From Streptomyces olivaceus (lineage in GTDB: Bacteria > Actinomycetota > Actinomycetes > Streptomycetales > Streptomycetaceae), in the NCBI RefSeq assembly GCF_000721235.1, contig NZ_JOFH01000002.1, positions 1-64,000 on the forward strand: a stretch of DNA of 64,000 nt, in the 5' to 3' direction. Below the pieces are notes generated by a model, which had not been told where the DNA came from, did no database searches, and was given only the letters and a program-made list of their open reading frames with translations. The position numbers were made by a program, and so were the translations under genes. Positions within the stretch are counted from its first letter, which is position 1; every line of letters starts with the position of its first letter. This document shows, in pieces, positions 51,037-60,323 of this stretch.

Positions 51037-52971
51037 CTACCGCAGCCCGCCGATCGTGCGGCCGCCCTCCAGCGTGCCCTTCAGCTTCGCCCGGGCGCCC
51101 TGCTCGGCCTTGGCCGTCAGCAGGTTCCCGTCGGCGGAGCCGGTGATGCCGCCCGTCGCCTCGATCGACTCGGTGTCCCCGCCGCCGGCCGCGAGCAGGT
51201 ACCAGTGCCCGCCCTCCGACTTCCACAGCACCCCGGCCAGCACCTGCGGGTCCCGCTCGCCGCACGCCGGCACGTCCTGCGCCTTCGCCGCGACCGCGCC
51301 CTGCACCCCGCCCGGTGTCCGGAACTGCGCCAGCACCCGGGTCCCGTCGCCGCGCCACGTCTCGGCGCGGGTGCACACCCAGGCGCCCGACCCGGTCGAG
51401 TCGGGCAGCGGCTGGGACGCGAACTCCCAGGCGTTCACCGACCGCACCCCCTGCCCGCGCACCGCGCCCAGCGAGCAGGCGTACGGCGCCCAGGCCCCCC
51501 GCGCCTTCTCGCCCGAGACGTCCTTCGCCCCGCCCGGACGCCCGGTGGTGAGGCGGGCCGGGACCAGCTCGCCGAGGTCGGACACCACCCGGGTGTCCGA
51601 ACCGTCGGTCAGTTCGAGGACCTTCCAGGAGGTGCACCCCTCGGCCTGCCCCTGCTGCACGGGGCTGGCCAGCGGAGCGGTCACCCCGTCGGTGAGCGTC
51701 AGCTCCTTCGCGCCGGAGTCCGGATCGGCCAGGTCCCGGCCGGCCGCCTTCGTCACCCAGGGCGCCGTCAGGTAGCGCACGTTGCCGTCGGACCGGCCCA
51801 GGACCACCGCACCCGCCTCCGCCCGGTCCGCCGCGTCGGTCCGCGCGAGGTCCAGGACGGCGCCGGCGGAGCCGTCCTTCGGCTCGGCGTACCTGACGAG
51901 GCGCAGCCCGTCGTGCAGGATCACCACGCGCGTGTTGTCCACGTTCCCGGCGTACAGCAGGTGCGCGGGACCCGCCGGACCGCCGGTCTGGGTGCCCGGC
52001 GTCGCGGACACCCCCACGCTCTCCCCGGGCCGCGCCCAGACGGCCAGGGCACGCCGCAGCAACCCCTCGTCGCCGGTGAGGTCGCCGCGCGCCGGCCACA
52101 CCGAGAAGTCCGTACGCGCGGACGTCTCCCAGGCGGCGGGGGCGACCTTCGTGAGCCCGGCGGGGTCGAGGGCGGCCTCGGCCGCCGGATTGCGCGCGTA
52201 GGGCGGGGCGGCGGCGCCGTCCGGACCCCAGCCGTCACCGGGCAGGCCGAGCAGCGCCCCGCACACCACCAGCGCCGTCCCGGCGACCAGTGCCGCCCTC
52301 GTGTGCTGGCGGCGGCGCAGCAGATCGGTCGGGCGGGCCTGCAGCGAACAGGGGTCGAACTCGGAGGAGCCGAGCAGCGCGCCCGGCTCCGGCACCGAGC
52401 CGGCCTCCCGCAGCGCCCCGTCCACGTCGGCGACCCCGGCGGCCCGCAGCACCTGCCGCACGCCGTCGTCGGAGAGCCGCTCCAGGCCGCGCAGCACGTA
52501 CGCCGCGCGGGCCGGCCCGGAGAGCGCCGAGAGCCGCTGGTCCAGGGCGAGTTCGTCGGCGCCGCCCGAGCGCGGGAAGAGCTTCAGCCCCCGCACGTGC
52601 GGCAGCAGCGGCGGCAGCTGGGACCGCCTGGGCAACGCGAGCCGCCGCAGGGGAAGGCCCGCCTCCAGCGCCGTACGGACCACGCGCAGCCGGATCAGCG
52701 CGTAGCCGGGGGCCTCCGGGCGGCCGGACTGCTGGGCCGGGACGAGCGGGACCGTCGTCCGGTTGCGGGGCAGCGCGCGCTGGGTGAGGGCGTGCGCGGT
52801 CAGGACACGGCGGCTGCGGCCGAGGCCCGGCGGCAGCACCAGGTAGGCCAGCCGGGCCAGCCGCGGGTAGTGCTCGACGAGCGCGGCCTCGGCCTGCTCG
52901 ACGTCGACGACCGGGTCGGCCGGGGAGGCGGCGGACGGTGCGGGGCGCGGGGCGACATCCTGTGGCTGCAC
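51037..52971 (-). CDS. Membrane protein with degenerate ECF-sigma-like N-terminus
   Basis: The product is 644 aa from GTG 52971. Residues about 25-200 resemble a sigma-70 ECF factor: EAALVEHYPRLARLAYLVLPP at region-2 position and LDQRLSALSGPARAAYVLRGLERLSDDGVRQVL at region-4 position, where the last part of the helix-turn-helix (AAGVADVDGALREA) is also recognisable. One transmembrane helix follows (HTRAALVAGTALVVCGALLGLPG, about 230-252). The remaining 390 residues should be extracellular and contain several Cys (GCTSWKVLEL, YACSLGA, WVCTRAE, PACGERD). I know no function. Similar proteins are conserved in streptomycetes. Confidence 0.7.
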   Translation of the reverse strand: MQPQDVAPRPAPSAASPADPVVDVEQAEAALVEHYPRLARLAYLVLPPGLGRSRRVLTAHALTQRALPRNRTTVPLVPAQQSGRPEAPGYALIRLRVVRTALEAGLPLRRLALPRRSQLPPLLPHVRGLKLFPRSGGADELALDQRLSALSGPARAAYVLRGLERLSDDGVRQVLRAAGVADVDGALREAGSVPEPGALLGSSEFDPCSLQARPTDLLRRRQHTRAALVAGTALVVCGALLGLPGDGWGPDGAAAPPYARNPAAEAALDPAGLTKVAPAAWETSARTDFSVWPARGDLTGDEGLLRRALAVWARPGESVGVSATPGTQTGGPAGPAHLLYAGNVDNTRVVILHDGLRLVRYAEPKDGSAGAVLDLARTDAADRAEAGAVVLGRSDGNVRYLTAPWVTKAAGRDLADPDSGAKELTLTDGVTAPLASPVQQGQAEGCTSWKVLELTDGSDTRVVSDLGELVPARLTTGRPGGAKDVSGEKARGAWAPYACSLGAVRGQGVRSVNAWEFASQPLPDSTGSGAWVCTRAETWRGDGTRVLAQFRTPGGVQGAVAAKAQDVPACGERDPQVLAGVLWKSEGGHWYLLAAGGGDTESIEATGGITGSADGNLLTAKAEQGARAKLKGTLEGGRTIGGLR

Positions 52972-53059
52972 GTCCAGCAGAACGAGTGACCGGGGCGATG
53001 GTCACCGTGGGGCCGCCGTCCCGCTCGCCGGTCGGCGTGCCGGCGTGCCGGCGTGCTTC

Positions 53060-53578
53060 CTAGTCCTCCGGGTCCTCCGGCTCGACCAGCTGCCGGGCGT
53101 AGGCGGCCATCGAGCGCTGGTAGCGGGGCAGGTGGGGCGCGAGTGCGCCGAGCACCAGGGACAGGCCCTCGCGGTCGCGGCCCATGGCGGACAGGCACAG
53201 CGCGAGCGTCGCGCGCACCGCGTCGTCCAACTCGTCCGACGTCGACACCAGTTCGGGCGACAGCAGCAGGACGCCCTCCTCCGGGTGCCCGGTGTTCCGC
53301 AGGGAACTGGCGAGCTGGATCTTCGCCCGGCGCCCCTTGTGGTGGCTCACCTCGCCGAGACCGCGCTCCAGCGCCTCGCGGTACAGCGGCACGGCCCGGT
53401 CGGAGTGGCCGGTGGAGTCCCAGGCGCAGGCCCGCTCGAACAGGCCGAGCGGGCTGTCCGCGGGCAACTCGTCGGCGAGGGCGTCGATCACCGCCCTGAA
53501 CTCGGCGGCGCCGTCGTCCGCATAGTCGTCGATCGCCGCCCAGGCGGCCGTCACGCGCTCTTCCCAGTCCTGGTCCAC
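53060..53578 (-). CDS. Tetratricopeptide-repeat protein
   Basis: The product is 172 aa. The GTG at 53578 lies 6 bases after TACTGT, a leaderless layout. The sequence is helical with TPR spacing: PLGLFERACAWDSTGHSDRAVPLYREALERGL, then AKIQLASSLRNTGHPEEGVLLL, then AVRATLALCLSAMGRDREGLSLVLGAL. This is the compact streptomycete TPR family with the N-terminal VDQDWEERVTAAWAAIDD. It probably mediates protein contacts; partners are unknown. Confidence 0.85.
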   Translation of the reverse strand: MDQDWEERVTAAWAAIDDYADDGAAEFRAVIDALADELPADSPLGLFERACAWDSTGHSDRAVPLYREALERGLGEVSHHKGRRAKIQLASSLRNTGHPEEGVLLLSPELVSTSDELDDAVRATLALCLSAMGRDREGLSLVLGALAPHLPRYQRSMAAYARQLVEPEDPED

Positions 53579-53722
53579 CCGGTCACAGTAGGCGACTTCG
53601 CGCCCGGGGGCGCCGGGTGGCCGGGGGGCACTGAGTAAAACGCGGCCCGTCCCCGTACCGGTGCGCAGAGCCCCGCGCCGGGGCTCCGCGCGGCATGTCG
53701 CCGGAACCGACCGGAGGAACAG

Positions 53723-54166
53723 ATGAGGCTGACCCGACCGATGCTCGCGCCCGCCGCCCTGGTGGCGGCAGTGGCGCTGACGGGCTGCGGAGGCGGTGGG
53801 GGCGGCGGGGACGCCGTGCCCGAGACCGTGACCGGCAGCCTCGAACACCTGGCGGCCGAGGCGAAGTGCACCGCCCCGAACATGCAGACCGACGCCGACA
53901 CCATCCGGCAGGCGATCTGCGAGAAGGGCGACGAGAAGTACGTCCTGGCCACCTTCTCCACCGACCGGGGCCAGCGCGAGTGGATCAACACCGCGAAGGA
54001 CTACGGGGGTTACTACCTCGTCGGCCGCAAGTGGGTCGCGGTCGGCCACGAGGACGTGGTGGCCGACCTGCGCGGCCGGCTCGGCGGGAACCTGGAGCAG
54101 GGCGTGCAGCACGGTGGCGGCGGGGGTTCGGCCGGGCACGGCGAACACACCGGACACGGCGGCTGA
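53723..54166 (+). CDS. Small Gly/His-rich lipoprotein
   Basis: The product is 147 aa; the ATG at 53723 follows GGAGGA. The signal peptide ends in lipobox VALTGC (Cys22), followed by a run of seven Gly. The central domain (HLAAEAKCTAPNMQTDADTIRQAICEKGDEKYVLATFST...WINTAKDYGGYYLVG) has two Cys that could pair. The tail is Gly/His-rich (HGGGGGSAGHGEHTGHGG) and may bind metal. Exported and membrane-tethered; function unknown. Confidence 0.8.
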   Translation: MRLTRPMLAPAALVAAVALTGCGGGGGGGDAVPETVTGSLEHLAAEAKCTAPNMQTDADTIRQAICEKGDEKYVLATFSTDRGQREWINTAKDYGGYYLVGRKWVAVGHEDVVADLRGRLGGNLEQGVQHGGGGGSAGHGEHTGHGG

Positions 54167-54246
54167 CGGCGGCGACGCGAAGGGGGCCGGTGGCGGATGC
54201 ACCGCCACCGGCCCCTGCTCGTTCCTCCTGGCCCGTTCCTCCTGGG

Positions 54247-55779
54247 CTACTGGCAGTCCTCGCCGCCGTTGATGCAGTCGACCACCTCGTTCATCAGGTT
54301 CTCGTCCATGACGTTGATGAAGTCGTTGTGATCGGTGATCGGCTTGTGCAGCTGCTCCGGGAAGCCGTCGACCGCGTACGGGTTCTGCACCTGGCCGTTC
54401 TCGACCGTCGGGGCCGGCACGTCGTACACCAGGCGCACCTGAAGCTGGGGAATGGCCTGGAAGCCGTTCGCGCAGCTGCCGTCGCCCTGGACGAAGGCGA
54501 CGTGGTCGCGGTGGTTGGCACTGTCGATGTTCTGTCCGTCCCAGCAGCTCTGGAAGTTGGACGTGCGTACGACCTGGCTGCCCTCGGGGCAGAGTACGTA
54601 CTTGTCGGTCACCTGCCGGTCCTCGAAACCGGTGCAGCTGAAGGAGCTGTTGGCGTTGGCGACGCCGTTGGTGAAGGCCTTGGCGTCACCGGTGATGATC
54701 CGCAGGAACTTCGGCATCGCGACGACGTCGCTCTGCTGGTTCCCCACGAACTTGATCTCCGCCTCCGCGGCCTTGAGGATCTTGCCGACGTTGCCCTCGG
54801 CACCACCACCCAGGTCGTTCGCGTCGAACTCCTGCGTACCGTCCTGGAGCCGCAGCACCGGCCAGTAGTAGGTGGACTTGTCGCCCTGGTTCTGGCACGA
54901 GGTGTCCGCACCCGCGAGGTCGTCGTCGCTGGAGAAGGCGTTGTTGTTCTGGTTGCCGACGTAGTCGTGCGTGTGGTGCGCGCCGTTGTCGACGCCCGGG
55001 GCCACGATCAGGTTGTCACTGTTGAACAGGTTGTCCTCGTTCACACCGCAGACCGCGGTGAAGGAGCCGGTGGAGCCTCCGTCACCGTTGGCTGCCAACC
55101 CGTTCTCCAGATCCCTGGAGTTCGGCTGCACGTCGTTGATGTCGACGAAGTCGTCGGCGAAGGGGCCTGCGGCTCCGTTGCCGTTGTCTCCCTGGTTCTG
55201 GCCGTCGTCCTGACCGCCGTCCTGGCCGCCGTCCTGACCCTGACCGTTGTCCTGGTCCTGGCCGCCGTCGCCGTTCTGGTCGTCCTGACCGTCGCCGTTG
55301 CCCGGCTGGTCGGCGCCCATGCCGCGGCACTCGGCGAAGCGGTCGAGTCCGCCGGGGGCGTCGCCGCCGCCCCGCCGGATGTTGATCCCGATCCGGTCCA
55401 GAGCCGCGGTCCGCTTCGACTTCAGCGGGCCGAGGATCGCGTTCTGCACGTAGCTCGAGTCGCCCGACTGCGCCTGGCGCGTCGAGGCGAGGCGGGCGTA
55501 CGCCTCGGTGATCTGCTCGTCGAGCCTCGCCAGTTCCTTGTCGACCCCGGACCGTGCTCCCCGCGGCACGTTCCGCAGTTCCTGGCCGACGTCCGGGCAC
55601 TGGATCGTGGCGACCTGCGCACCCGCGGACCTGGTCCGGTGGTGCGACGAGTCCGACTCGTGCGCCGAGGCGTAGAAGTTGGCCCAGACCAGCCCGCCCC
55701 CGCCGACCGCCAGGGCCGCCGCCCCGGCGACGACCTTGGTGGCCAGCGGCGAACGGCGTTTTCTTGTGTTGCGTCCCAT
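54247..55779 (-). CDS. DUF1996 secreted protein with Asn/Gln/Asp/Gly-rich linker
   Basis: The product is 510 aa from ATG 55779 (GAGGAG upstream). A basic N-terminus and helix ([22 protein letters not shown]) form a signal anchor. Residues about 60-150 are helical with Cys ([24 protein letters not shown]). A low-complexity linker of about 50 residues follows ([19 protein letters not shown]). The DUF1996 domain has [42 protein letters not shown] and [11 protein letters not shown]; these His/Asp/Cys motifs suggest a metal or sugar site. Related domains occur in fungal secreted WSC proteins. Its activity is unknown. Confidence 0.88.
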   Translation of the reverse strand: MGRNTRKRRSPLATKVVAGAAALAVGGGGLVWANFYASAHESDSSHHRTRSAGAQVATIQCPDVGQELRNVPRGARSGVDKELARLDEQITEAYARLASTRQAQSGDSSYVQNAILGPLKSKRTAALDRIGINIRRGGGDAPGGLDRFAECRGMGADQPGNGDGQDDQNGDGGQDQDNGQGQDGGQDGGQDDGQNQGDNGNGAAGPFADDFVDINDVQPNSRDLENGLAANGDGGSTGSFTAVCGVNEDNLFNSDNLIVAPGVDNGAHHTHDYVGNQNNNAFSSDDDLAGADTSCQNQGDKSTYYWPVLRLQDGTQEFDANDLGGGAEGNVGKILKAAEAEIKFVGNQQSDVVAMPKFLRIITGDAKAFTNGVANANSSFSCTGFEDRQVTDKYVLCPEGSQVVRTSNFQSCWDGQNIDSANHRDHVAFVQGDGSCANGFQAIPQLQVRLVYDVPAPTVENGQVQNPYAVDGFPEQLHKPITDHNDFINVMDENLMNEVVDCINGGEDCQ

Positions 55780-55932
55780 GGAACTCCTCTGACTTCCTTG
55801 CGGGGCTTTCGGGGCATCGAGGGCGCCCGACAGGAGTGAAGCGGCTCCCATCCATACGGAAGCCGCCTCGGAGGTGTTCACCCGTCACGGAGATTGCCGG
55901 GTCCGCGGGGACGCACGGGACCGGTGGGACGG

Positions 55933-56586
55933 TCAGCGGCCGCGGTCCAGATAGGCCAGAACCGCCAGTACACGGCGGTTGTCGTCGTCCGAAACCTCCA
56001 GGGTCAGCTTGGCGAAGATGTTCGCGGTGTGTTTCGCGATCGCCCGCTCCGTGACGACGAGCCGGGCGGCGATCGCCGCGTTGGTCCGGCCCTGCGCCAT
56101 CAGCTCCAGCACCTCCAGCTCCCGGGGCGTCAGCCGCTCCAGCGGCTGGTCCTCGGCCGCACGCCGGCTGAGCAGTTGCTGGATGACCTGCGGGTCCATC
56201 GCCGTACCGCCCGCCGCCACGCGCTGCACGGCGTCGACGAACTGCTCCGCGTCGAACACCCGGTCCTTGAGCAGGTACCCCACCCCGCCGGTGCCGTCGG
56301 CCAGCAGCTCGCGGGCGTACAACTGCTCCACGTGCTGCGACAGGACCAGCACCGGCAGGCCCGGCCGGTTGCGCCGGGCCTCCAGCGCGCACTGCAGCCC
56401 CTCGTCGGTGAGGGTGGGCGGCAGCCGGACGTCGACCACCGCGACGTCCGGCTCCAGTTCGGCCAGGGCCCGGGACAGCTCCGGGCCGGTCTCGACCGCC
56501 GCGGCGATCTCGAAGTCGTGGGCCTCCAGAAGCCGGACGAGCCCGTCGCGCAGCAGGAACAGGTCTTCGGCTAGGACAACGCGCAA
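55933..56586 (-). CDS. NarL/LuxR-type response regulator
   Basis: The product is 217 aa. The start is taken as TTG 56586 (RVVLAEDLFLLRDG), with GGAGA 4 bases upstream; it overlaps the kinase gene by 16 bases. The receiver has the acidic pair AED, the phospho-acceptor Asp in VAVVDVRLPP, the Ser of VLVLSQHVEQ and Lys in YLLKDRVF. The C-terminal LuxR helix-turn-helix reads RLTPRELEVLELMAQGRTNAAIAARLVVTERAIAKHTANIF. It is the partner of the sensor kinase encoded just upstream. Targets are unknown. Confidence 0.9.
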   Translation of the reverse strand: MRVVLAEDLFLLRDGLVRLLEAHDFEIAAAVETGPELSRALAELEPDVAVVDVRLPPTLTDEGLQCALEARRNRPGLPVLVLSQHVEQLYARELLADGTGGVGYLLKDRVFDAEQFVDAVQRVAAGGTAMDPQVIQQLLSRRAAEDQPLERLTPRELEVLELMAQGRTNAAIAARLVVTERAIAKHTANIFAKLTLEVSDDDNRRVLAVLAYLDRGR

Positions 56587-57842
56587 GGGATCTCCATGGT
56601 GACCATGGTGGGACCGCCCGCGGGAGAGCTGACGGCCAGGACGCCGTCGAATGTACCCAGTCGCCGTTCCACGCCGGTCAGGCCCGACCCCGCACCGATG
56701 GCCGCGCCGCCCTTGCCGTCGTCGGTGACGGTGACGCGCAGCCGGCCGTCCTCGTGGTCCATGTCGACCCAGACGCGGTCGGCGCCGGAGTGCTTCACGG
56801 CGTTGGTGAGGACCTCGCTGACCGCGAAGTACCCGGCCGACTCCACGGGCGCGTCGGCGCGGCCCGGCAGGTCCACGTTCACCTCGACCGCCAGCGGCAG
56901 CCGCAGCGCCAGGGCGCGGACGGCGTCGCCGAGACCGCGTTCGGCGAGCACCGGCGGGTGGATGCCGCGGACCAGGTCGCGCAGCTCGGTCAGGGCGTCG
57001 GCCGAGGACTGGCGGGCCTGCGCGAGCAGTTCCTTCGCCTTCGCCGGGTTCTTCTCCAGCAGGGCCTCGATGGTGCCCAGGTCCATGCCCATGGCGACCA
57101 GCCGGGCCTGCGCCCCGTCGTGCAGGTCGCGCTCGATGCGGCGCAGCTCCGCCGCGGAGGTGTCGACGGCGTCGCGGCGGGTCTCGGTCAGGACCCGCAC
57201 CCGCTCGGCCAGTTCCTCCTGGCCGCCGCCGAGCACCGCGCCGGTCAGGGCGAAGTGGGCGCGCAGCAGCAGCGGGGTGAGCCCGAGGGAGCAGACGAGC
57301 AGTACGGCGCCCAGGACGGCGGCGAAGAGGGCGGAGAGCTGGCCGGTGACGTGGACGAAGCCGTACCAGTACCCGTCGGGCAGGGCCCGCCACAGGCCGA
57401 GGGCGATGGCGAAGCCCTCCACGGCGTACAGCGGCAGCGCGAAGGTCAGCACGGCGGTGACGAAGCCCGCCGTCATGTCGACCGGCAGCCAGCGGAAGTC
57501 CCGCCAGGTCGCCGGGTCGCCGAGCATGCCGAAGGTGCGCGTCCACGGATTGGCGTCCGCGGGCAGCGGCCGGTACGTCCGCGGTATCCGCACCCCGCCC
57601 CACCGGGCGGCGAGCAGTCGCCGGCGGTCGGCGAACGCCCGTACGCCGGTGAGCACCCACGGCGTGGTGACGATGCCGACACCGATCGGGACGAGGGCGA
57701 CGGAGACGAGGGTCAGGCAGAAGCACAGCACGGCGACGGGCAGGGAGACGAACGCCAGGGCCAGTCCCCGTACGGCCGCCACTGCCACGTCCCGTGCCCG
57801 TGTCCCGAGTGTCGCGGTCCCGCTCTTCGTCTCGATGTCCAT
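56571..57842 (-). CDS. NarL-partner sensor histidine kinase (HisKA_3)
   Basis: The product is 423 aa from ATG 57842; GAGACT lies 7 bases upstream. Four hydrophobic segments (ALAFVSLPVAVLCFCLTLVSVALVPIGV, TAGFVTAVLTFALPLYAVEGF, LSALFAAVLGAVLLVCSLGL) flank a sensor domain of the actinobacterial DUF/PspC-free type. The phosphorylated His lies in RRIERDLHDGAQARLVAMGM. The ATPase follows, with the N box ESAGYFAVSEVLTNAVKHS and G box VTDDGKGGA and GSGLTGVERRLG. The signal is unknown. Confidence 0.9.
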   Translation of the reverse strand: MDIETKSGTATLGTRARDVAVAAVRGLALAFVSLPVAVLCFCLTLVSVALVPIGVGIVTTPWVLTGVRAFADRRRLLAARWGGVRIPRTYRPLPADANPWTRTFGMLGDPATWRDFRWLPVDMTAGFVTAVLTFALPLYAVEGFAIALGLWRALPDGYWYGFVHVTGQLSALFAAVLGAVLLVCSLGLTPLLLRAHFALTGAVLGGGQEELAERVRVLTETRRDAVDTSAAELRRIERDLHDGAQARLVAMGMDLGTIEALLEKNPAKAKELLAQARQSSADALTELRDLVRGIHPPVLAERGLGDAVRALALRLPLAVEVNVDLPGRADAPVESAGYFAVSEVLTNAVKHSGADRVWVDMDHEDGRLRVTVTDDGKGGAAIGAGSGLTGVERRLGTFDGVLAVSSPAGGPTMVTMEIPCALS

Positions 57843-57957
57843 GGCGGACAGTCTCGCGCAGGTGGCGCGGCGGGACACGGGGCCGGGCACCCCGGTCGGG
57901 GGGTGGTGTCAGGTACACCCCGGCCCGGTGGGTCCGGCCCCGCGTCCCGCCGCGGGC

Positions 57958-58662
57958 TCAGCGCCCCGTGGGCGGCGTGTACTTGTAGCCGACGCGGCGG
58001 ACGGTCTGGATCGTCTGCCGGTGCTCCGTGCCGAGCTTGCGGCGCAGCCGGGCCACGTGCACGTCGACGGTGCGTCCGTCGCCCACGTGCCCGTAGCCCC
58101 ACACCGTGGTGACCAGCTGGTCGCGGGTGTGCACCCGGTGCGGGTGCGTCACCAGGTGGGCGAGGAGCTCGAACTCCAGGTAGGTGAGGTCGAGTTCGCG
58201 TCCGTCGACGGCGGCGGTGCGCCGCGCGGCGTCGATCCGGACGAGCTGGTCGGCGGGACCTGCGGGTGCGGTGCCCAGCGGATCCCGCACGCTCCCGGGG
58301 GCGGGGGAGTGCCGGTGGCCCCGGGCGTCCCGGTGGTCCGGGACGCCCGGCAGGTCCGCCTCGTCGCCGGCGGGCCCGGCGGACGGTGCCGCGGGCACAC
58401 CGACCGGCGCGAACGGCGGCTGCTGGTCGGCCGGCACGAGCACCAGGTAGCCGACCATCGGCGGGCGGCCCGGCAGGGAGGGCAGGGTGTGCGGGGGAGC
58501 GGGCAGCCAGGTGGCGCCCGGCGGCAGCAGGTCCGTGACGTCCACCACCTCGTACCGGTCGACGGCGCGCAGCCGGTGCCGGGGAGCGCCGGAGCCGGGG
58601 AGGGCCGTGGCGGGGGCGGGGGCGTCGAGGGGGACGGTGGACAGGGAACGGGTGGTCGCCAT
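57958..58662 (-). CDS. OmpR-type winged-helix regulator without receiver domain
   Basis: The product is 234 aa. Residues 1-135 are Pro/Ala-rich, partly structured (RYEVVDVTDLLPPGATW, MVGYLVLVPADQQ) and contain no phosphorylatable receiver. The C-terminal 95 residues form an OmpR/PhoB DNA-binding domain: VRIDAARRTAAVDGRELDLTYLEFELLAHLVTHPHRVHTRDQLVTTVWG, then GDGRTVDVHVARLRRKLG and VRRVGYKYT. Regulation must be by another means than phosphotransfer, maybe by ligand or protein contacts. It lies between a two-component system and glnII but is not clearly linked to either. Confidence 0.85.
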   Translation of the reverse strand: MATTRSLSTVPLDAPAPATALPGSGAPRHRLRAVDRYEVVDVTDLLPPGATWLPAPPHTLPSLPGRPPMVGYLVLVPADQQPPFAPVGVPAAPSAGPAGDEADLPGVPDHRDARGHRHSPAPGSVRDPLGTAPAGPADQLVRIDAARRTAAVDGRELDLTYLEFELLAHLVTHPHRVHTRDQLVTTVWGYGHVGDGRTVDVHVARLRRKLGTEHRQTIQTVRRVGYKYTPPTGR

Positions 58663-59089
58663 GAGTCGTCAGCTCTTTCGCGCGAGAGGTTCGTCGGGAG
58701 GGGCGACGGGCGCGAGTTCGTGGTCGGGCGCGTCGCGGGGACGTACGTCGTGCGCACCGGCCGAAGGCCTGGGGTGTACGGCTTTCTAGCGGGCCGGCGC
58801 GATCGTCGCGCGGCAACACACCCGGTCGAAGTCGTCGTGCTGACGGGAAGGCCAGAACGGCTCCAGGTCATGGCGACCCGTCGCTGCGTACTTCCGGAAA
58901 CTGGCCATGGGCCCATTGAAGCAGACGGCGGCGCGGGACAGGAGGGCCCTCTCACTGCGTGGACGCCGACTGGCGCAAATCAGCGGGTCCGGCCGGACCC
59001 CGCGGCAGCGCGAAGGGGGCGCCCGCCGTCGTGACGCGTCGTGAACACGTCGTGACGGCGGACGCCCCCGGGGAGCGGGCGGGGCCGGG
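58663..59089. other. Intergenic region between OmpR-type regulator and glnII
   Basis: This gap of about 425 bases holds the promoter of the OmpR-type gene and the glnII terminator. No coding frame with convincing codon use was found. A small palindrome TGGGCCCA lies near 58909. Confidence 0.5.
59015..59069 (-). terminator. Large hairpin after glnII
   Basis: GGGGGCGCCCGCCGTC (59015-59030) pairs with GACGGCGGACGCCCCC (59054-59069) with one mismatch. It begins 20 bases after the glnII stop on the minus strand. No T-tract, as usual for streptomycete terminators. Confidence 0.7.
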
Positions 59090-60130
59090 TCAGATCCGGT
59101 CGGCCTTCTCCAGCGCCGTGCAGCAGGTGTCGACGAGGAGGCGGGTCACGACGTACGGGTCGACGTTGGCGTTGGGGCGGCGGTCCTCCAGGTAGCCCTT
59201 GCCGTCCTTCTCGACCTGCCACGGGATGCGCACCGAGGCGCCGCGGTCGGAGACGCCGTAGGAGTACTCGTTCCACGGGGCGGTCTCGTGCAGGCCGGTG
59301 AGGCGGTCGTCGATGCCGGCGCCGTAGTTCTTGACGTGGTCGAGCGGCTTGGAGCCCTCACCGAGCGACTCGGCGGCGGTGACGACCGCGGCGTACCCCT
59401 CGGGCCCCTCGCGCATCGCCTTGGTGGAGAAGTTGGTGTGCGCGCCCGCGCCGTTCCAGTCGCCCTTGACCGGCTTGGGGTCGAGGGTGGCCGAGACGCC
59501 GAAGTCCTCGGCGGTGCGGTAGAGCAGCCAGCGGGCGATCCAGAGCTGGTCGGAGACCTCCAGCGGCGGGAGCGGGCCGACCTGGAACTCCCACTGGCCG
59601 GGCATGACCTCGGCGTTGATGCCGGAGATGCCGAGGCCGGCCCCGAGGCAGTTCTCCAGGTGCGCCTCGACGACGTCGCGGCCGAAGATCTCGTCCGAGC
59701 CGACGCCGCAGTAGTAGCCGCCCTGCGCGGCCGGGAAGCCGCCCTCGGGGAAGCCGAGCGGGCGGGCGCCCTTGAAGAAGGTGTACTCCTGCTCGATGCC
59801 GAAGACCGGCTCCTGCGCGGCGAAGCGCTCGGCCGTCTCGGCCAGCGCGGCGCGGGTGTTGCTCGGGTGCGGGACCAGGTCCGTGTCCAGGACCTCGCAC
59901 AGCACCAGGACGTCGTCGCCGCCGCGGATCGGGTCGGGGCAGGAGAAGACCGGCTTGAGCACGCAGTCCGAGGAGCTGCCCTCGGCCTGGTTGGTGGAGG
60001 AGCCGTCGAAGCCCCAGACCGGCAGGGCGCCGAGACCGGCGGGAGCGTCCGTGATGATCTTCGTCTTGGAACGGAGCTTGGCCGTCGGCTCGGTGCCGTC
60101 GATCCAGATGTACTCGGCCTTGAAGGTCAC
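59090..60130 (-). CDS. glnII: Glutamine synthetase II (eukaryotic type)
   Basis: The product is 346 aa from GTG 60130, with GAAGGAT upstream. It makes glutamine from glutamate, ammonia and ATP as an octa- or decamer and, unlike GSI, is not adenylylated by GlnE. Signature blocks are KAEYIWIDGTEPTAKLRSKTKI, LPVWGFDGSSTNQAEGSSSD, FGIEQEYTFF, GISGINAEVMPGQWEFQVGP and the ATP-binding KPVKGDWNGAGAHTNFST. The late NEYSYGVSDRGASVRIP and EDRRPNANVDPY are also diagnostic. A double GlnR box precedes the promoter, so expression is expected under nitrogen limitation. Confidence 0.95.
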   Translation of the reverse strand: MTFKAEYIWIDGTEPTAKLRSKTKIITDAPAGLGALPVWGFDGSSTNQAEGSSSDCVLKPVFSCPDPIRGGDDVLVLCEVLDTDLVPHPSNTRAALAETAERFAAQEPVFGIEQEYTFFKGARPLGFPEGGFPAAQGGYYCGVGSDEIFGRDVVEAHLENCLGAGLGISGINAEVMPGQWEFQVGPLPPLEVSDQLWIARWLLYRTAEDFGVSATLDPKPVKGDWNGAGAHTNFSTKAMREGPEGYAAVVTAAESLGEGSKPLDHVKNYGAGIDDRLTGLHETAPWNEYSYGVSDRGASVRIPWQVEKDGKGYLEDRRPNANVDPYVVTRLLVDTCCTALEKADRI

Positions 60131-60238
60131 GGGGGCCACATCCTTCGGGTGGGTCCGGGCGCACTTGCGGGTGCTGCGGCGCTGGGAGCGGCGCGGCAGG
60201 AGTGCCGCGGCTACTGCCGTGCAGCGTGTCAACAGGCA

Positions 60239-60276
60239 GTTTCCCGACCGTTGCCCGGGTATGAACCCCGTGTTAC
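60239..60276. promoter_or_regulatory. Double GlnR box of glnII
   Basis: On the minus strand, GTAAC-N6-TTCAT (60276-60261) and GCAAC-N6-GAAAC (60254-60239) match the GlnR a-site/b-site pattern (gTnAc-n6-GaAAc) and are 22 bases apart, as in known glnII and glnA promoters. A TTGACA (60232-60227, minus) lies directly downstream and may be the -35. Confidence 0.75.
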
Positions 60277-60323
60277 CCGGAGTGGTTGTGGCCCCTGTCA
60301 CGGTGCGTCCGGGAGACCGGGCC

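Noticed and set aside
53695..55839. Long plus-strand frame antisense to the DUF1996 gene
   Set aside because: The codon use is that of a complementary shadow. DUF1996 has a signal anchor, ribosome site and family motifs on the minus strand.
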